From Paraburkholderia bryophila (GTDB taxonomy: Bacteria > Pseudomonadota > Gammaproteobacteria > Burkholderiales > Burkholderiaceae): a DNA stretch of 64,000 bases. The stretch spans positions 62,001 to 126,000 of the forward strand of contig NZ_QLTK01000006.1 of NCBI RefSeq assembly GCF_003269035.1, in the 5' to 3' direction. Position 1 is the first letter of the stretch. Each line of letters opens with the position of its first letter. The notes under the pieces are model-generated. The model did no database searches. It was not told the DNA's origin and was given only the letters and a program-made list of their open reading frames with translations. Shown one piece after another: positions 18,455 to 28,499 of this stretch. Made by a program: the position numbers and the translations under genes.

Positions 18455-19864
18455 ATGCGATGCTATGACGAGATGCGTCATCATGACGATGCCGTGCGGC
18501 CACACTACGCGCGCTTTGAGCGGTGGCTGGTGAAGCAGGGCAACGAGGCGATCGCACGCAAGCGTGCGGAAGCCGACCTGCTGTTTCGCCGGGTCGGCAT
18601 CACCTTCGCGGTGAACGGCGATCTGTCCGGCACCGAGCGGCTGATCCCTTTCGACCTGATTCCGCGCATCATTCCGCGCGGCGAATGGCAAACGCTGGAA
18701 GCCGGTTTGCGCCAGCGCGTGCAGGCGCTCAACCTGTTTATCCACGACGTCTATCACGATCGCAACATCGTGCGCGCCGGTATCGTGCCGGCCGAGCAGG
18801 TCTACACCAACGCGCAATACCGGCCCGAGATGCAGGGCGTGAATGTGCCGCTCGGTGTTTACGCGCATATTGCCGGCGTCGACGTGGTGCGCGCGGGAGA
18901 CGAGGGCGAGTTCTACGTGCTCGAAGATAATCTGCGCGTGCCGTCGGGCGTCTCGTACATGCTCGAAAACCGCAAGATGATGATGCGCCTGTTCCCCGAA
19001 CTGTTCGTGCAGAACCGCATTGCGCCGGTCGCGCATTACCCTGATCTGTTGCTCGATACGTTGCGTTCGGTCGCGCCGGAAGGCGTCGACGATCCGGTCG
19101 TGGTGGTGCTCACGCCGGGTATGTACAACTCGGCGTACTTCGAGCACACCTTCCTCGCGCAGCAAATGGGCGTGGAGCTGGTGGAAGGCAAAGATCTCTT
19201 CGTCGACGACAACTACGTGTTCATGCGCACCACCCAGGGGCCCAAACGCGTCGACGTGATCTATCGCCGCGTCGACGACGACTTTCTCGACCCGCTCGCG
19301 TTCCGCAACGATTCGGCGCTGGGCGTGCCGGGTCTGCTGACCGCGTATCGCGCGGGCCGCGTCGCGCTGGCGAACGCGATGGGCACCGGTATCGCCGACG
19401 ACAAATCGATCTATCCGTACGTGCCGGAAATGATCGAGTTCTATCTGGGCGAAAAGCCGATTCTCAACAACGTCCCCACGTTTCAGTGCCGCAAGCCCGA
19501 CGATCTGGCTTACACGCTCGCGCATCTGCCCGAACTGGTGGTGAAGGAAGTGCACGGCGCGGGTGGCTACGGAATGCTGGTTGGACCGGCCTCGACGAAA
19601 GCCGAAATCGAGTCGTTCCGCGAGCGGCTGATCGCCCGGCCGGCGGGTTATATCGCTCAGCCCACGCTTGCGCTGTCCGCGTGTCCGACCTTTGTCGAAG
19701 CCGGCGTCGCGCCGCGCCATATCGATTTGCGGCCGTTCGTGCTGTCCGGCAAAACCGTCACGATGGTGGCCGGCGGACTGACGCGGGTCGCGTTGCAGGA
19801 GGGCTCGCTCGTCGTCAATTCGTCGCAGGGAGGCGGGACCAAAGATACGTGGATGGTCGACTGA
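18455..19864 (+). CDS. Circularly permuted ATP-grasp protein (DUF404/DUF407)
   Basis: A 469-residue predicted peptide ligase with a permuted ATP-grasp fold. Typical segments are GDLSGTERLIPFDLIPRIIP, ALNLFIHDVYHD, LEDNLRVPSGVSYMLENR, NAMGTGIADDKSIYPYVPEMI and the C-terminal QGGGTKDTWMVD. The ATG at 18455 follows a GAGCGGGGCG stretch; an upstream ATG at 18407 is possible. It is first in a cluster with alpha-E, transglutaminase-like and Anbu genes, a known conserved association proposed to make and process short peptide tags. Substrates are not known. Confidence 0.9.
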   Translation: MRCYDEMRHHDDAVRPHYARFERWLVKQGNEAIARKRAEADLLFRRVGITFAVNGDLSGTERLIPFDLIPRIIPRGEWQTLEAGLRQRVQALNLFIHDVYHDRNIVRAGIVPAEQVYTNAQYRPEMQGVNVPLGVYAHIAGVDVVRAGDEGEFYVLEDNLRVPSGVSYMLENRKMMMRLFPELFVQNRIAPVAHYPDLLLDTLRSVAPEGVDDPVVVVLTPGMYNSAYFEHTFLAQQMGVELVEGKDLFVDDNYVFMRTTQGPKRVDVIYRRVDDDFLDPLAFRNDSALGVPGLLTAYRAGRVALANAMGTGIADDKSIYPYVPEMIEFYLGEKPILNNVPTFQCRKPDDLAYTLAHLPELVVKEVHGAGGYGMLVGPASTKAEIESFRERLIARPAGYIAQPTLALSACPTFVEAGVAPRHIDLRPFVLSGKTVTMVAGGLTRVALQEGSLVVNSSQGGGTKDTWMVD

Positions 19865-19996
19865 CGCGTTTGCAACCCAGCGCGCCGGGGCAGCACGCAA
19901 CAGGCATCACATGCTCGCCGCCGGCGCATACGGATAACCTGCGCGGGCCTTTTACTTTCGACGAAGGCCTCGCGTCATCAGATACGGAACGCCGTC

Positions 19997-20947
19997 ATGC
20001 TAAGCCGCACCGCCGATCACCTTTTCTGGATGGCCCGCTACATGGAGCGCGCGGAGAACACCGCCCGCATGCTCGACATCAACCTGAAAGCGCTGCTTCT
20101 GCCGCAGACAACCGAGCAGGAGGCGCGCACGCAACGTTCGGTGCTGCGCATCTCCGAACTCGAAACCGCGTTCGCGCAGCGCTACGACGAACCGACCCGC
20201 GAACACGTACTCGATTTCATGGTGGCGGATGCGAATAATCCGTCGAGTATTCACTCGTGTCTGCAGGCCGCGCGCGAAAATGCCCGTGCCGTGCGCGGCA
20301 CGTTGACCACCGAATGGTGGGAAACCATCAACGACACCTGGCTCGAATTCAACGAGCGCATTGCCTCGGGTCAGGCGGCCAGTAATCCGGGCGCGCTGTT
20401 CGAGTGGGTCAAGTTCCGCTCGCATCTGTCGCGCGGCGTGACGATCGGCACTGCGTTGCAGGACGACGCGTTCTTCTTCACGCAACTCGGCACGTTTCTC
20501 GAACGGGCCGACAACACCGCGCGGATTCTCGACGTGCGTTTCGCGGACGTCGAACCGAATTCACGCGACGCCGCGCGCCAACTCGAAGACTTCTATTACT
20601 GGACCTCGATCCTGAGTTCGGTGTCGGCGCTGGAGATCTATCGCAAGGTGTATCGCGATGTCGTGACGCCCGCGCGCGTGGTCGAGTTGATGATCCTGAA
20701 CCAGCAGATGCCGAGGTCGTTGCTTGCGTCGCTCGAGGGTGTCTGCGCGAATCTGGCGATGCTGCGCACCTCGGGCTCGAACCAGTGCGAACGGTTCGCC
20801 GGCAAGCTGCGCGCCGAACTGCTGTATTCCGACATCCGGCAGATTTTCGAAGCCGGCCTGCACGCCTATCTGACGCAGTTCCTTGCTCGCGTGTTCGAGC
20901 TCGGCAATCTGGTTGCGCGTACCTATCTGATGCTGCCAGTCGCCTGA
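19997..20947 (+). CDS. Alpha-E domain protein (DUF403)
   Basis: A 316-residue all-helical protein. The opening MLSRTADHLFWMARYMERAENTARMLD is the family hallmark, repeated later as FLERADNTARILDVRF. The family is nearly always encoded with the permuted ATP-grasp protein and a transglutaminase-like protein, and is thought to work with the ligase. It lies 132 nt after the ATP-grasp gene and 11 nt before the transglutaminase gene. Confidence 0.9.
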   Translation: MLSRTADHLFWMARYMERAENTARMLDINLKALLLPQTTEQEARTQRSVLRISELETAFAQRYDEPTREHVLDFMVADANNPSSIHSCLQAARENARAVRGTLTTEWWETINDTWLEFNERIASGQAASNPGALFEWVKFRSHLSRGVTIGTALQDDAFFFTQLGTFLERADNTARILDVRFADVEPNSRDAARQLEDFYYWTSILSSVSALEIYRKVYRDVVTPARVVELMILNQQMPRSLLASLEGVCANLAMLRTSGSNQCERFAGKLRAELLYSDIRQIFEAGLHAYLTQFLARVFELGNLVARTYLMLPVA

Positions 20948-20958
20948 CGGAGTTTTCC

Positions 20959-21759
20959 ATGTACCTGACAATCCGCCACGACACGTCCTATCGCTACGAA
21001 GCGACGGTCCATTATTCGATCCAGCAATTGCGTCTGACGCCGGCAAGCGGTGCGTCGCAGGTGGTGCGGCGCTGGAGCATCGACGCGCCCGGCAAGCTCG
21101 ACGCGACCTTCGACGCCTACGGCAACGTGCTGCATACGCTGGTCATCAACAAACCGCACAACGAGATCCGTCTGCACGTGGCGGGTGAAGTCGACACGAT
21201 CCCGCTGGTCGACGGGCATTTGCCCGACGGCGTCGGGCCGATTCCGCTCGAGCATTTCACCTGCTCGACGCGCCTGACCGAAGCGGACGCGGCGATCCGC
21301 GAACTGGCCAACACGGTGCCGGCGCTGGCCAGTGCGGCCAACTTGATCGAACTGTCCGAACAGATCGTGCAGCGCGTGAAATACAACCCGGGCGTGACCG
21401 AAGTCACCAGCACGGCCGCGCAGGCGCTCGCGCTCGGGAACGGCGTGTGCCAGGACCATGCGCATCTGATGCTGGCCTGCTGCCGCGCGCGTGGCATTCC
21501 GGCGCGCTACGTAAGCGGCTATATCGAACCCGGCGACGTCGAGCACGGGGCGAGCCATGCGTGGGTCGACGTGTGGCTCGACGGCAAGGGCTGGATTTCC
21601 GTCGACGTCACGCACGCCGCGTTTGCCAGCGAAATCTACTGCCGGCTCGCGGTGGCGCGCGATTACGAAGCCGCCGCGCCGGTGCGTGGACGGCGGATAG
21701 GCGGGCTGGAGGAGCAGTTGAAGGTGTCGGTGACGGTGAGTGGGCAGTTGGCGCAATAG
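20959..21759 (+). CDS. Transglutaminase-like cysteine protease
   Basis: A 266-residue protein with an N-terminal bacterial transglutaminase-associated beta domain (YLTIRHDTSYRYEATVHYSIQQLRLTP) and a papain-fold core. The catalytic triad reads Cys164 (GNGVCQDHAHLM), His200 (ASHAWVDVW) and Asp216 (SVDVTH). It could cleave or transfer peptides made by the neighbouring ligase. No signal peptide, so cytoplasmic. Confidence 0.9.
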   Translation: MYLTIRHDTSYRYEATVHYSIQQLRLTPASGASQVVRRWSIDAPGKLDATFDAYGNVLHTLVINKPHNEIRLHVAGEVDTIPLVDGHLPDGVGPIPLEHFTCSTRLTEADAAIRELANTVPALASAANLIELSEQIVQRVKYNPGVTEVTSTAAQALALGNGVCQDHAHLMLACCRARGIPARYVSGYIEPGDVEHGASHAWVDVWLDGKGWISVDVTHAAFASEIYCRLAVARDYEAAAPVRGRRIGGLEEQLKVSVTVSGQLAQ

Positions 21760-21958
21760 GGCGCTCAGGGGCCTTCTGGACGGCCTCCTGAACGGCCTCG
21801 CTGGCGGGCCTCGCAGGGTCCGGCCCGCGCCATCAGCGAGCGCCGGCCCACACATCTATTCAGTTTGGGCGAGCCGAGGCCGTAATACGGACGAGAGGCG
21901 CATGCGCGCCGCATTACAATAGCGCCGTTCAGTTGGCTTTTAGCAGGTACCTTTCCCT

Positions 21959-22831
21959 ATGACTTACTGTGTAGCGATGGCCGTCGACGACGGGCTCGTG
22001 TTCCTGTCGGACACGCGCACCAATGCGGGCGTCGATCACATCAGCACCGCGCGCAAGATGTCGGTGTTCGAGCAGGCCGGCGAGCGCATGCTCGTGCTGC
22101 TGGGTGCGGGCAATCTCTCGCTCACGCAGGCAGTGCTGCACGAGCTGTCCGAGCCGGTCGACCCCACGCTGCCCACGCTCTGGAACGCGCCCACCATGGC
22201 CGACGCCGCTCGCGTGATCGGCCGCGCGGTGCGCAGCGTGCATCAGCGTGAAGCGGAGGCGTTGCAGGAATTCGGCGTCGACTTCAATTGCAGCTTTATT
22301 CTGGGCGGGCAGATTGCCGGCAACCGGCCGCGCCTGTTCATGATTTACGCGGCGGGCAATTTCATCGAAGCGTCGGCGGTGAATCCGTATTTCCAGATTG
22401 GCGAGGCCAAATACGGCAAGCCGATCATCGACCGCGTGCTGACACCGTCCACACCGCTCGACGAAGCGGCCAAGTGCGCGCTGATCTCGATGGATTCGAC
22501 GCTGCGCTCGAACCTGTCGGTCGGGCTGCCGCTCGATCTGCTGGTGTATCAGAAGGATTCGCTGCGCGTCACGCGCTTTGTTTCGATCGACCACGACAAC
22601 ACGTACTTCGAGATGATTCACCGTACCTGGGGCGAGCGCTTGCGTCAGGTATTCGGCGAGATTCCCGATCCGGACTGGCAGGATTCGCCGAACGTGCCGC
22701 TGTTGCAGCGCGAGCGTGCGCTGGTGCTGCATCGCGCGCCGGTCGGCGCCGACGGCGTCGAGCATGAACTCGACGCGAAACCCGCGCAGACTTTGGCGCA
22801 GGCGGAAAAGGGCAAGTCGCAGCGGCGGTAG
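21959..22831 (+). CDS. Anbu proteasome-like peptidase
   Basis: A 290-residue Ntn-hydrolase of the Anbu (ancestral beta subunit) family. Met1 is followed by Thr2 (MTYCVAMAVDDGLVFLSDTRTN), which becomes the N-terminal nucleophile after methionine removal; the Asp in SDTRTN and the Lys in STARKM match the proteasome active-site pattern. The fold continues with LVLLGAGNLSLTQAVL and LGGQIAGNRPRLFMIYAAGNFI. The gene follows the ATP-grasp, alpha-E and transglutaminase genes by 199 nt, the context in which Anbu is usually found. It has a charged C-terminal extension of about 40 residues. Confidence 0.88.
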   Translation: MTYCVAMAVDDGLVFLSDTRTNAGVDHISTARKMSVFEQAGERMLVLLGAGNLSLTQAVLHELSEPVDPTLPTLWNAPTMADAARVIGRAVRSVHQREAEALQEFGVDFNCSFILGGQIAGNRPRLFMIYAAGNFIEASAVNPYFQIGEAKYGKPIIDRVLTPSTPLDEAAKCALISMDSTLRSNLSVGLPLDLLVYQKDSLRVTRFVSIDHDNTYFEMIHRTWGERLRQVFGEIPDPDWQDSPNVPLLQRERALVLHRAPVGADGVEHELDAKPAQTLAQAEKGKSQRR

Positions 22832-22980
22832 ATTCGCGGCGCCTCAAGGTCAAGGCGCACAAAACGGTAACGCGATCGATATCAAAGAGGGTCGTCACGA
22901 AGCGCGATAAGCGCTGGCTGACGGCCTTTTTCTTTTGCGGCGGCCGCTCGCCTCGCATCGGTACAAAACCGCGGGACGAA

Positions 22981-23018
22981 AAAAAACCAGCCACCGGCTT
23001 GCGCCCGTGGCTGGTTTT
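22981..23018 (-). terminator. Bidirectional terminator between Anbu and porin genes
   Basis: A perfect 12-bp stem, AAAACCAGCCAC (22983-22994) with GTGGCTGGTTTT (23007-23018), is flanked by an A-run on the left and Ts on the right. It can stop porin transcription on the minus strand and read-through from Anbu on the plus strand. Confidence 0.9.
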
Positions 23019-23054
23019 GAACTGCGTGGTGCTTCAGCAGTCCGTCAAGTTCGA

Positions 23055-24206
23055 TTAGAACTTGTGGCGGATACCCAGGCTGACGATCGTCTGGTTGATG
23101 CTGCTCGAGTTGAAGCCATAGTCGGCCACCGAAGCGACTGCCGACACGACTTGACCCGCTGCATTGCGCTGGTTGCCGTTAGCATGTTGCCATGCGCCGA
23201 CCAGGTAGACGTCCGTACGCTTCGACAGGTTGTAGTCGCCACCCAGCGAAATTTGATGGTACGTCGCGGTCGCATCGCCGTTGCCGTGCGTGTACGTGTA
23301 GCCCAGGCCCAGCAGAGCTGCCGGCGTGACCTGGTAGTTCACGAAGCCAGCGCCGACGTTGTACTTCTCGGTCGTGCCGAAGCCCGATGCTGCATCCGGC
23401 TTGTACTGAACGTTGCTGTAACGCAGACCGGTCGTGATCGGGCCAACGACGTATTGCGCTGCCACCGAAGCGATACCGATCGACTTGGCCGTCTGGTATG
23501 CGTTGTTTTCCAGGCCGCCGTCGAACGTGCCGTCCGACGTGCCGCCCCAGGTCGTGCGCGGAACTGCGCTAGCCGCATTGTCCAGGCGGAAGTAGCCGGC
23601 TGCGACGCTGAACGGACCCGTTGCGTACGTTGCCGCACCTGCCCACGATTGACCCGAACCCGTCTGACCTGCAACGCCGCCCAGCGCGTACATGCCTTCG
23701 AACTGGAAGCCGCCCCACACCGGCGACGTGTACTTCACTGCGTTGTTCGTGCGCGAGCTGTTGTCGTTGTTGTCGACGTCGCCTGCGGTCGTGAACGTGC
23801 TGCCCCAGTAGTTGTCAGCCGTCAGCGGCTGAACCAGATCGACCAGCGGGTCGTACTGGCGGCCAACCGTGACCGTACCCCACGAGTCGCCCGTCAGGCC
23901 GACGTACGCTTGACGGCCGAACATCTTGCCGCCTTGACCCAGCGAACCCGTATTCGGGTTAAAGCCGTTTTCCAACTGGAAGATCGCCTTCAGGCCACCG
24001 CCCAGGTCTTCCGTGCCCTTCATGCCCCAACGGTTGCCTTGAAGGTTACCTGCAGCCATGTTGTACAGGCTCTTGCCGCCAACATTGGACACGTATTGGA
24101 TCGAGTCATCCAGCACGCCGTACAGGGTAACGCTGCTTTGAGCATGTGCCACGCCGGTGGCGCCGAGGAGCGCCAGCGAGAGGGTAGACAGTGCGATTCG
24201 TTTCAT
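23055..24206 (-). CDS. General porin, OpcP/OmpC-like (Gram-negative porin family)
   Basis: A 383-residue outer-membrane trimeric porin for small hydrophilic solutes. The signal peptide is MKRIALSTLSLALLGATGVAHA, then mature QSSVTLYGVLDDSIQYVSNVGG, the standard Burkholderia porin start. The C-terminus is IVSLGIRHKF, ending in Phe as BAM substrates do. I chose ATG 24206 because GGAG lies six bases upstream; ATG 24218 would add MEKW. Low use of rare codons and its own terminator fit a highly expressed gene. Confidence 0.95.
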   Translation of the reverse strand: MKRIALSTLSLALLGATGVAHAQSSVTLYGVLDDSIQYVSNVGGKSLYNMAAGNLQGNRWGMKGTEDLGGGLKAIFQLENGFNPNTGSLGQGGKMFGRQAYVGLTGDSWGTVTVGRQYDPLVDLVQPLTADNYWGSTFTTAGDVDNNDNSSRTNNAVKYTSPVWGGFQFEGMYALGGVAGQTGSGQSWAGAATYATGPFSVAAGYFRLDNAASAVPRTTWGGTSDGTFDGGLENNAYQTAKSIGIASVAAQYVVGPITTGLRYSNVQYKPDAASGFGTTEKYNVGAGFVNYQVTPAALLGLGYTYTHGNGDATATYHQISLGGDYNLSKRTDVYLVGAWQHANGNQRNAAGQVVSAVASVADYGFNSSSINQTIVSLGIRHKF

Positions 24207-24613
24207 CCATTTCTCCACGCAGATGATTAGTTTCGTTGTTGCGAAACGGAGAATAGCGCAGGCGCTCTGCCCACAAGAACTGGAAAAAAAAGACTGTCTC
24301 CAAAAACTGACAAAACACGCAAAGCCTTGTATTTAAAGCCTGTTAACGATTATTTCTATTTTTGCAATATTTATTCATCGAGCAAGCATTATTGTTGTTT
24401 TGTAGACAATGAGTGCGCCGGTACTCGCACTTTTGGCACTTGTTTGGAGGGTTTTTGTAAGTTAGTCGTCTAGTCGTCGCGAGCGCTTTGTAGCGATCGT
24501 ATAAAAACTAAATAGGCGCTCTCGACCGGACGCTAGACAGACGTAGTGCGGTGTGAGCAGGAGCAACTCGGGGGACCGCCTGGTGCAACCTTCGCGGTTG
24601 CACTTCTTGCGCG
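24207..24613. other. AT-rich intergenic region with porin promoter and a 3' hairpin of the YihY gene
   Basis: About 400 nt without a credible gene. The part next to the porin (24300-24410) is strongly AT-rich and likely holds its promoter and regulatory sites. At 24583-24603 GTGCAACC/GGTTGCAC with loop TTCGC forms a perfect hairpin just after the YihY-family stop on the minus strand, with no U-run. Confidence 0.5.
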
Positions 24614-25966
24614 TTAAGGGGCGCGCGTGGTGTCGTCGGCGTTGTCGTTGCGGCGCGCCATGGTGGCGGCGGCGAGTCCCGCGACAGCGGCGAAGAGCAC
24701 GGAGGTCCATGGGTGCCGCCTGACGTAACGATCGGCCGCCACCGCCGTGCGGCTTGCCTCGATGAGCGTGACGGCGGCAATGCGGGTGGCCTGCGCTTCC
24801 GCCTGCACCACGGTGCGTCCCACCTTCAGCGCGGCGGCACGTGCGGAAGCCCTGGTGCGCGGCTTCACCCGGAATACCGACGCGGAAGTTGCAGTCGGCG
24901 GCACTGTTGCACCGGTCAGGGCGGCCGCGCTTGCCGCTGCCGCGCGCGTCGCGGGTCTGGCCGCCGCGTCATGGATTGCGGGTTCATCGTCATGCGGCGC
25001 CGCATTCGCCGAAACGGTCGACGCCGCCAGCACCGAAGCCAGTTTCGCGCGGCTGCCCGGCGGCATGTTGTCCTGCATGCCCCAGCCGCCGCGCGGATCG
25101 TGCATGCGCCCGCGCGCCGCCGAGAATTCCGCGCCGAGCAGCAACACGGCCGCCGAAAAGTACAGCCACATCAGCAGCACGGCGAGCGAGCCGGCCGCGC
25201 CGAACGAACTGGCCATGCCGGCGTGCGCGATGTAGAGCGCAAAGAGCTTCTTGCCCGCCGAAAACAGAACAGCCGCGACGATTCCGCCGACCAGGGCATC
25301 GCGCCAGCGCACCTTGTCGTCCGGCAAGAACTTGAGCAGGCCGGCGAACGCGAACGCAAGCACCAGCAGGCCGACGGCAAGTTGCATCAGGTTGCCGATC
25401 ACCACATACGGCGAATTGCCCCACAACCACTTGCCGATGAACGTGATGACCGTATCTAGCACCAGCGAAACGATCAGCAGAAACGCCACGCCGAGCACCA
25501 GCCCGAACGAGATCAGGCGGACCCGCACCAGCGCGATCACGCTCGACGAACGCGGCCCGCTGTAGGGCCACACTATATTGAGTGCGCTATTGAGCGACGA
25601 GAAGGTGGCCGACGCGCCAATCGCCAGCATGGTGAACGAAATGATGGCCGCGACGCCGCCGGCGCTGCCGCTGTGATGTGCGTTCTCGACGATGGTCTGC
25701 ACACCCGCGGCGGCCTGGTCGCCGAGCAGGCCATGAATATGATTGAACAGTTCGCCGCGCGCGGCTTCGGCGCCGAAGAACCAGCCCGCGACCGCGATCA
25801 CCATGACCAGCGTGGGCGCGAGCGAAAACGCGGCATAGAACGCGATGCTGGCGGCCATGGCCGCGCAGCGGTCGTCGGAAAACTGTTTGAACGCGCCGAT
25901 GGCCCAATTCGCCTGCCTGCGGGCCACGTGTTGAAGGTTCTCGGTGGAGAGCGTATCGATGTCCAT
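24614..25966 (-). CDS. YihY/BrkB-family membrane protein with long Ala-rich C-terminal tail
   Basis: A 450-residue inner-membrane protein. Residues 1 to about 295 are the YihY/UPF0761 domain with six membrane helices (AASIAFYAAFSLAPTLVMVI, then TMLAIGASATFSSLNSALN, then GSLAVLLMWLYFSAAVLLLGAEF). The remaining 155 residues are Ala/Thr/Arg-rich and end with RRHPWTSVLFAAVAGLAAATMARR. That ending resembles the C-terminal anchor of ElaB/YqjD (DUF883) proteins. Core function is unknown; the family was once mislabelled ribonuclease BN. The start at 25966 opens the conserved domain; the frame is open further upstream. Confidence 0.85.
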   Translation of the reverse strand: MDIDTLSTENLQHVARRQANWAIGAFKQFSDDRCAAMAASIAFYAAFSLAPTLVMVIAVAGWFFGAEAARGELFNHIHGLLGDQAAAGVQTIVENAHHSGSAGGVAAIISFTMLAIGASATFSSLNSALNIVWPYSGPRSSSVIALVRVRLISFGLVLGVAFLLIVSLVLDTVITFIGKWLWGNSPYVVIGNLMQLAVGLLVLAFAFAGLLKFLPDDKVRWRDALVGGIVAAVLFSAGKKLFALYIAHAGMASSFGAAGSLAVLLMWLYFSAAVLLLGAEFSAARGRMHDPRGGWGMQDNMPPGSRAKLASVLAASTVSANAAPHDDEPAIHDAAARPATRAAAASAAALTGATVPPTATSASVFRVKPRTRASARAAALKVGRTVVQAEAQATRIAAVTLIEASRTAVAADRYVRRHPWTSVLFAAVAGLAAATMARRNDNADDTTRAP

Positions 25967-26176
25967 GATCGTGTTTCTCAATGGGGTTCCGGCGCCGCGA
26001 CGGCCGGATGCGAGAAGCCGCTGAGGTCGCCTCGACGCGGGGTTCGCATCGAAGTCTTCCGCAAACCTTGTGCCTGTCACTATAACAAGCGCGGCAAGCG
26101 CACGCCGCCGCCGCGATGCACCGCAAACGCACCCCTTGGTTAGAATGCCGGGGCACGCTCACTCACATCGATCACT

Positions 26177-26716
26177 ATGCACTCGCACGAACTCGACCCA
26201 CGGCTCGACGTCATTCCTTTCGGGCAATTGAATGCCCATTTGCCCGCGCGTGTCGTCGAGCAACTGCCCGCTGAAGGCGTGACGGTTTTTGCCGTCAGCG
26301 ACGACGCTTCGGACACCGCCGCATTCAGCGCGCGGTACGGCTTTGGCCTCGAAGACTGCGCGAACACGATCGTGGTCCGTTATAAGAAAGACGGCGGCGA
26401 GCATTACGCGGCGCTGGTCTCGCTCGGATCGCTGCGGCTCGACATCAACGGTGCGGTGAAGGCCGCGCTTGGCGCGCAACGGCTTTCGTTCGCCAAACGC
26501 GAGGCCGCGGTCGAGCACAGCGGCATGGAATTCGGCGGTATCACGGCGTTCGGTTTGCCTGACGATTGGCGCGTGCTGGTCGACGCCGAGGTAATGGCGC
26601 GCTCGCGGATCGTCATGGGTGCCGGTGTGCGGGCCGCCAAGCTGCTGCTGGCGCCGGACGTCTTGCGGCAATGGCCGCGCTGCGAAGTGGCCGCGCTCAC
26701 GCTGCCGGCGGAGTGA
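26177..26716 (+). CDS. YbaK/EbsC-family aminoacyl-tRNA deacylase-like protein
   Basis: A 179-residue protein. The diagnostic region is VEHSGMEFGGITAFGLPDDWRVLVDAEVMARSRIVMGAGVRAAKL, which matches the YbaK/ProX fold that hydrolyses misacylated tRNA. The N-terminal half is less typical. No strong Shine-Dalgarno precedes the ATG at 26177. It is divergent from the YihY gene and monocistronic. Which tRNA it edits cannot be told from sequence. Confidence 0.8.
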   Translation: MHSHELDPRLDVIPFGQLNAHLPARVVEQLPAEGVTVFAVSDDASDTAAFSARYGFGLEDCANTIVVRYKKDGGEHYAALVSLGSLRLDINGAVKAALGAQRLSFAKREAAVEHSGMEFGGITAFGLPDDWRVLVDAEVMARSRIVMGAGVRAAKLLLAPDVLRQWPRCEVAALTLPAE

Positions 26717-26939
26717 CGCCTGGCAGATCGTTGCACGCGCAATCAAAATGGACAATGCCTTGCCGGCAGGTGAAGCGCGCCTTGATTTCCGGGCGGTACG
26801 CCGTCGCCTGAAGGCGGCGGCCAGAGCGTCCGTCGACCCAGCCTGAAGTTTTTCCCCGTTCCGCCGTTAATCCGGAGAGTGACATGCACCGCCGGGGCGT
26901 CCGCCTCGCGCGGCGATCATAAGGACAAGGGACACGGAG

Positions 26940-28499
26940 ATGGAACGGTTTCGCCTGAAAGTGCGGCTCTGGCTCGCGCTAGCGGTAATGTGCATGGGCA
27001 TTCTGGCGATCGGCCTATGGGGGGCGTTCAAAACGCGCGACACGATGATCGCCGACCGCCAGGCTGAATTGAAGAGCGTGGTCAGCGTCGCTTACAGCGT
27101 GCTCGACCGCTACAACGGCCTCGTCGCGGCCGGCACGATGCCGCTCGCCGACGCGCAACGCACGGCAATGGCCGACCTGCGCGCCATGCGCTACGACGGC
27201 GCCGGCGGCTACCTCGTGATCGAAGACGCGCACGCCCGGGTCCTGATGCACGGCGTGCGCGCCGACCTCGAGGGCAAGGACATGAGCGGCTTCACCGATC
27301 CGCAGGGGCGTCACGTGTTCAAGGACGGTTCGGATCTCGCCGAACGCGACGGCGAAGGGTTCATCCATCTGCAATTCCTCAAGCCGGGCTCCAACCAGAT
27401 GGCGCCGAAGATCAACTACGTGCGGCTTTATAAACCGTGGGACTGGACGATCGTGACCGGCGTTTTCACCGACGATATCGACGCCGCGTTCTACTCGACG
27501 CTGCTGCAATACGTGGGCGCGGCGTTGATTTTGTGTCTGGCGGTATCGCTGGTGATCGGTGTGATTCTGCGCAGCATCCTGCGGCAACTCGGTGGCGAAC
27601 CCGCGTACGCGGCGCAGATTGCCGCGCGTATCGCCGACGGCGAACTCGATCTCGTGGTCGACACGAAACCCGGTGACGAAACCAGCCTGCTCGCCGCGAT
27701 GCAGCGTATGCAGCATCGTCTCGCGCACGCGATTACGCAGATTCGCAGCGGCGCGACGCTGATTTCCTCGGTGTCGCACGAGATCGCGGCGGGCAACGCC
27801 GACCTGTCGCGGCGTACCGAGCAGCAGGCTAGCGCGCTGGGTGAAACGGCGTCGAGCATGGAGCAGATCACCGCGACCGTCAAACAGAATGCCGACAACG
27901 CGAAGCAGGCGAGCCAGCTCGCGCACAACGCGTCCGAGACGGCGGCGCGTGGGGGCGAAGTGGTGGGTCAGGTGGTCGAGACGATGCGCGGAATTTCGCA
28001 GTCGTCGCATCGGATCGGCGACATCATCGGTGTGATCGAGGGGATCGCGTTTCAGACTAATATTCTCGCGCTCAACGCGGCGGTCGAAGCGGCGCGAGCC
28101 GGCGAAGAGGGCCGTGGTTTCGCGGTGGTGGCCGGCGAAGTGCGCAGCCTCGCGCAACGCAGCGCGGCGGCGGCGAAGGAGATCAAGACGTTGATCGAAG
28201 AGTCCGCGGCGCAGATCGAAGGCGGCTCGCAGTACGTGGGGCGCGCCGGTGAAACCATGCAGGAAGTCGTGCATGCGGTGCGCCGCGTCACCGACATCAT
28301 GGGCGAGATCAGCGCGGCGTCGGTCGAGCAAAGCTCCGGCATCGAGCAGGTCAACATCGCGGTGGCGAGCATGGATCAGACGACCCAGCAAAACGCGGCG
28401 CTGGTCGAGGAAGCGAGCGCTTCCGCCGAGGTGCTGAAAACGCAGACCGGGCAACTGGCCGATGCGATCGCGGTGTTCTCGTTGCCGCTCCCGCGCTGA
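26940..28499 (+). CDS. Methyl-accepting chemotaxis protein with periplasmic Cache domain
   Basis: A 519-residue chemoreceptor. TM1 is about residues 9-27, the periplasmic single Cache domain about 33-185 ([53 protein letters not shown]), TM2 about 187-211, then HAMP and the cytoplasmic signalling helices. The tip [28 protein letters not shown] is conserved, so it can recruit CheA/CheW. There is no C-terminal CheR-binding pentapeptide. Cache receptors of this form often sense organic acids; the ligand is unknown. Confidence 0.93.
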   Translation: MERFRLKVRLWLALAVMCMGILAIGLWGAFKTRDTMIADRQAELKSVVSVAYSVLDRYNGLVAAGTMPLADAQRTAMADLRAMRYDGAGGYLVIEDAHARVLMHGVRADLEGKDMSGFTDPQGRHVFKDGSDLAERDGEGFIHLQFLKPGSNQMAPKINYVRLYKPWDWTIVTGVFTDDIDAAFYSTLLQYVGAALILCLAVSLVIGVILRSILRQLGGEPAYAAQIAARIADGELDLVVDTKPGDETSLLAAMQRMQHRLAHAITQIRSGATLISSVSHEIAAGNADLSRRTEQQASALGETASSMEQITATVKQNADNAKQASQLAHNASETAARGGEVVGQVVETMRGISQSSHRIGDIIGVIEGIAFQTNILALNAAVEAARAGEEGRGFAVVAGEVRSLAQRSAAAAKEIKTLIEESAAQIEGGSQYVGRAGETMQEVVHAVRRVTDIMGEISAASVEQSSGIEQVNIAVASMDQTTQQNAALVEEASASAEVLKTQTGQLADAIAVFSLPLPR

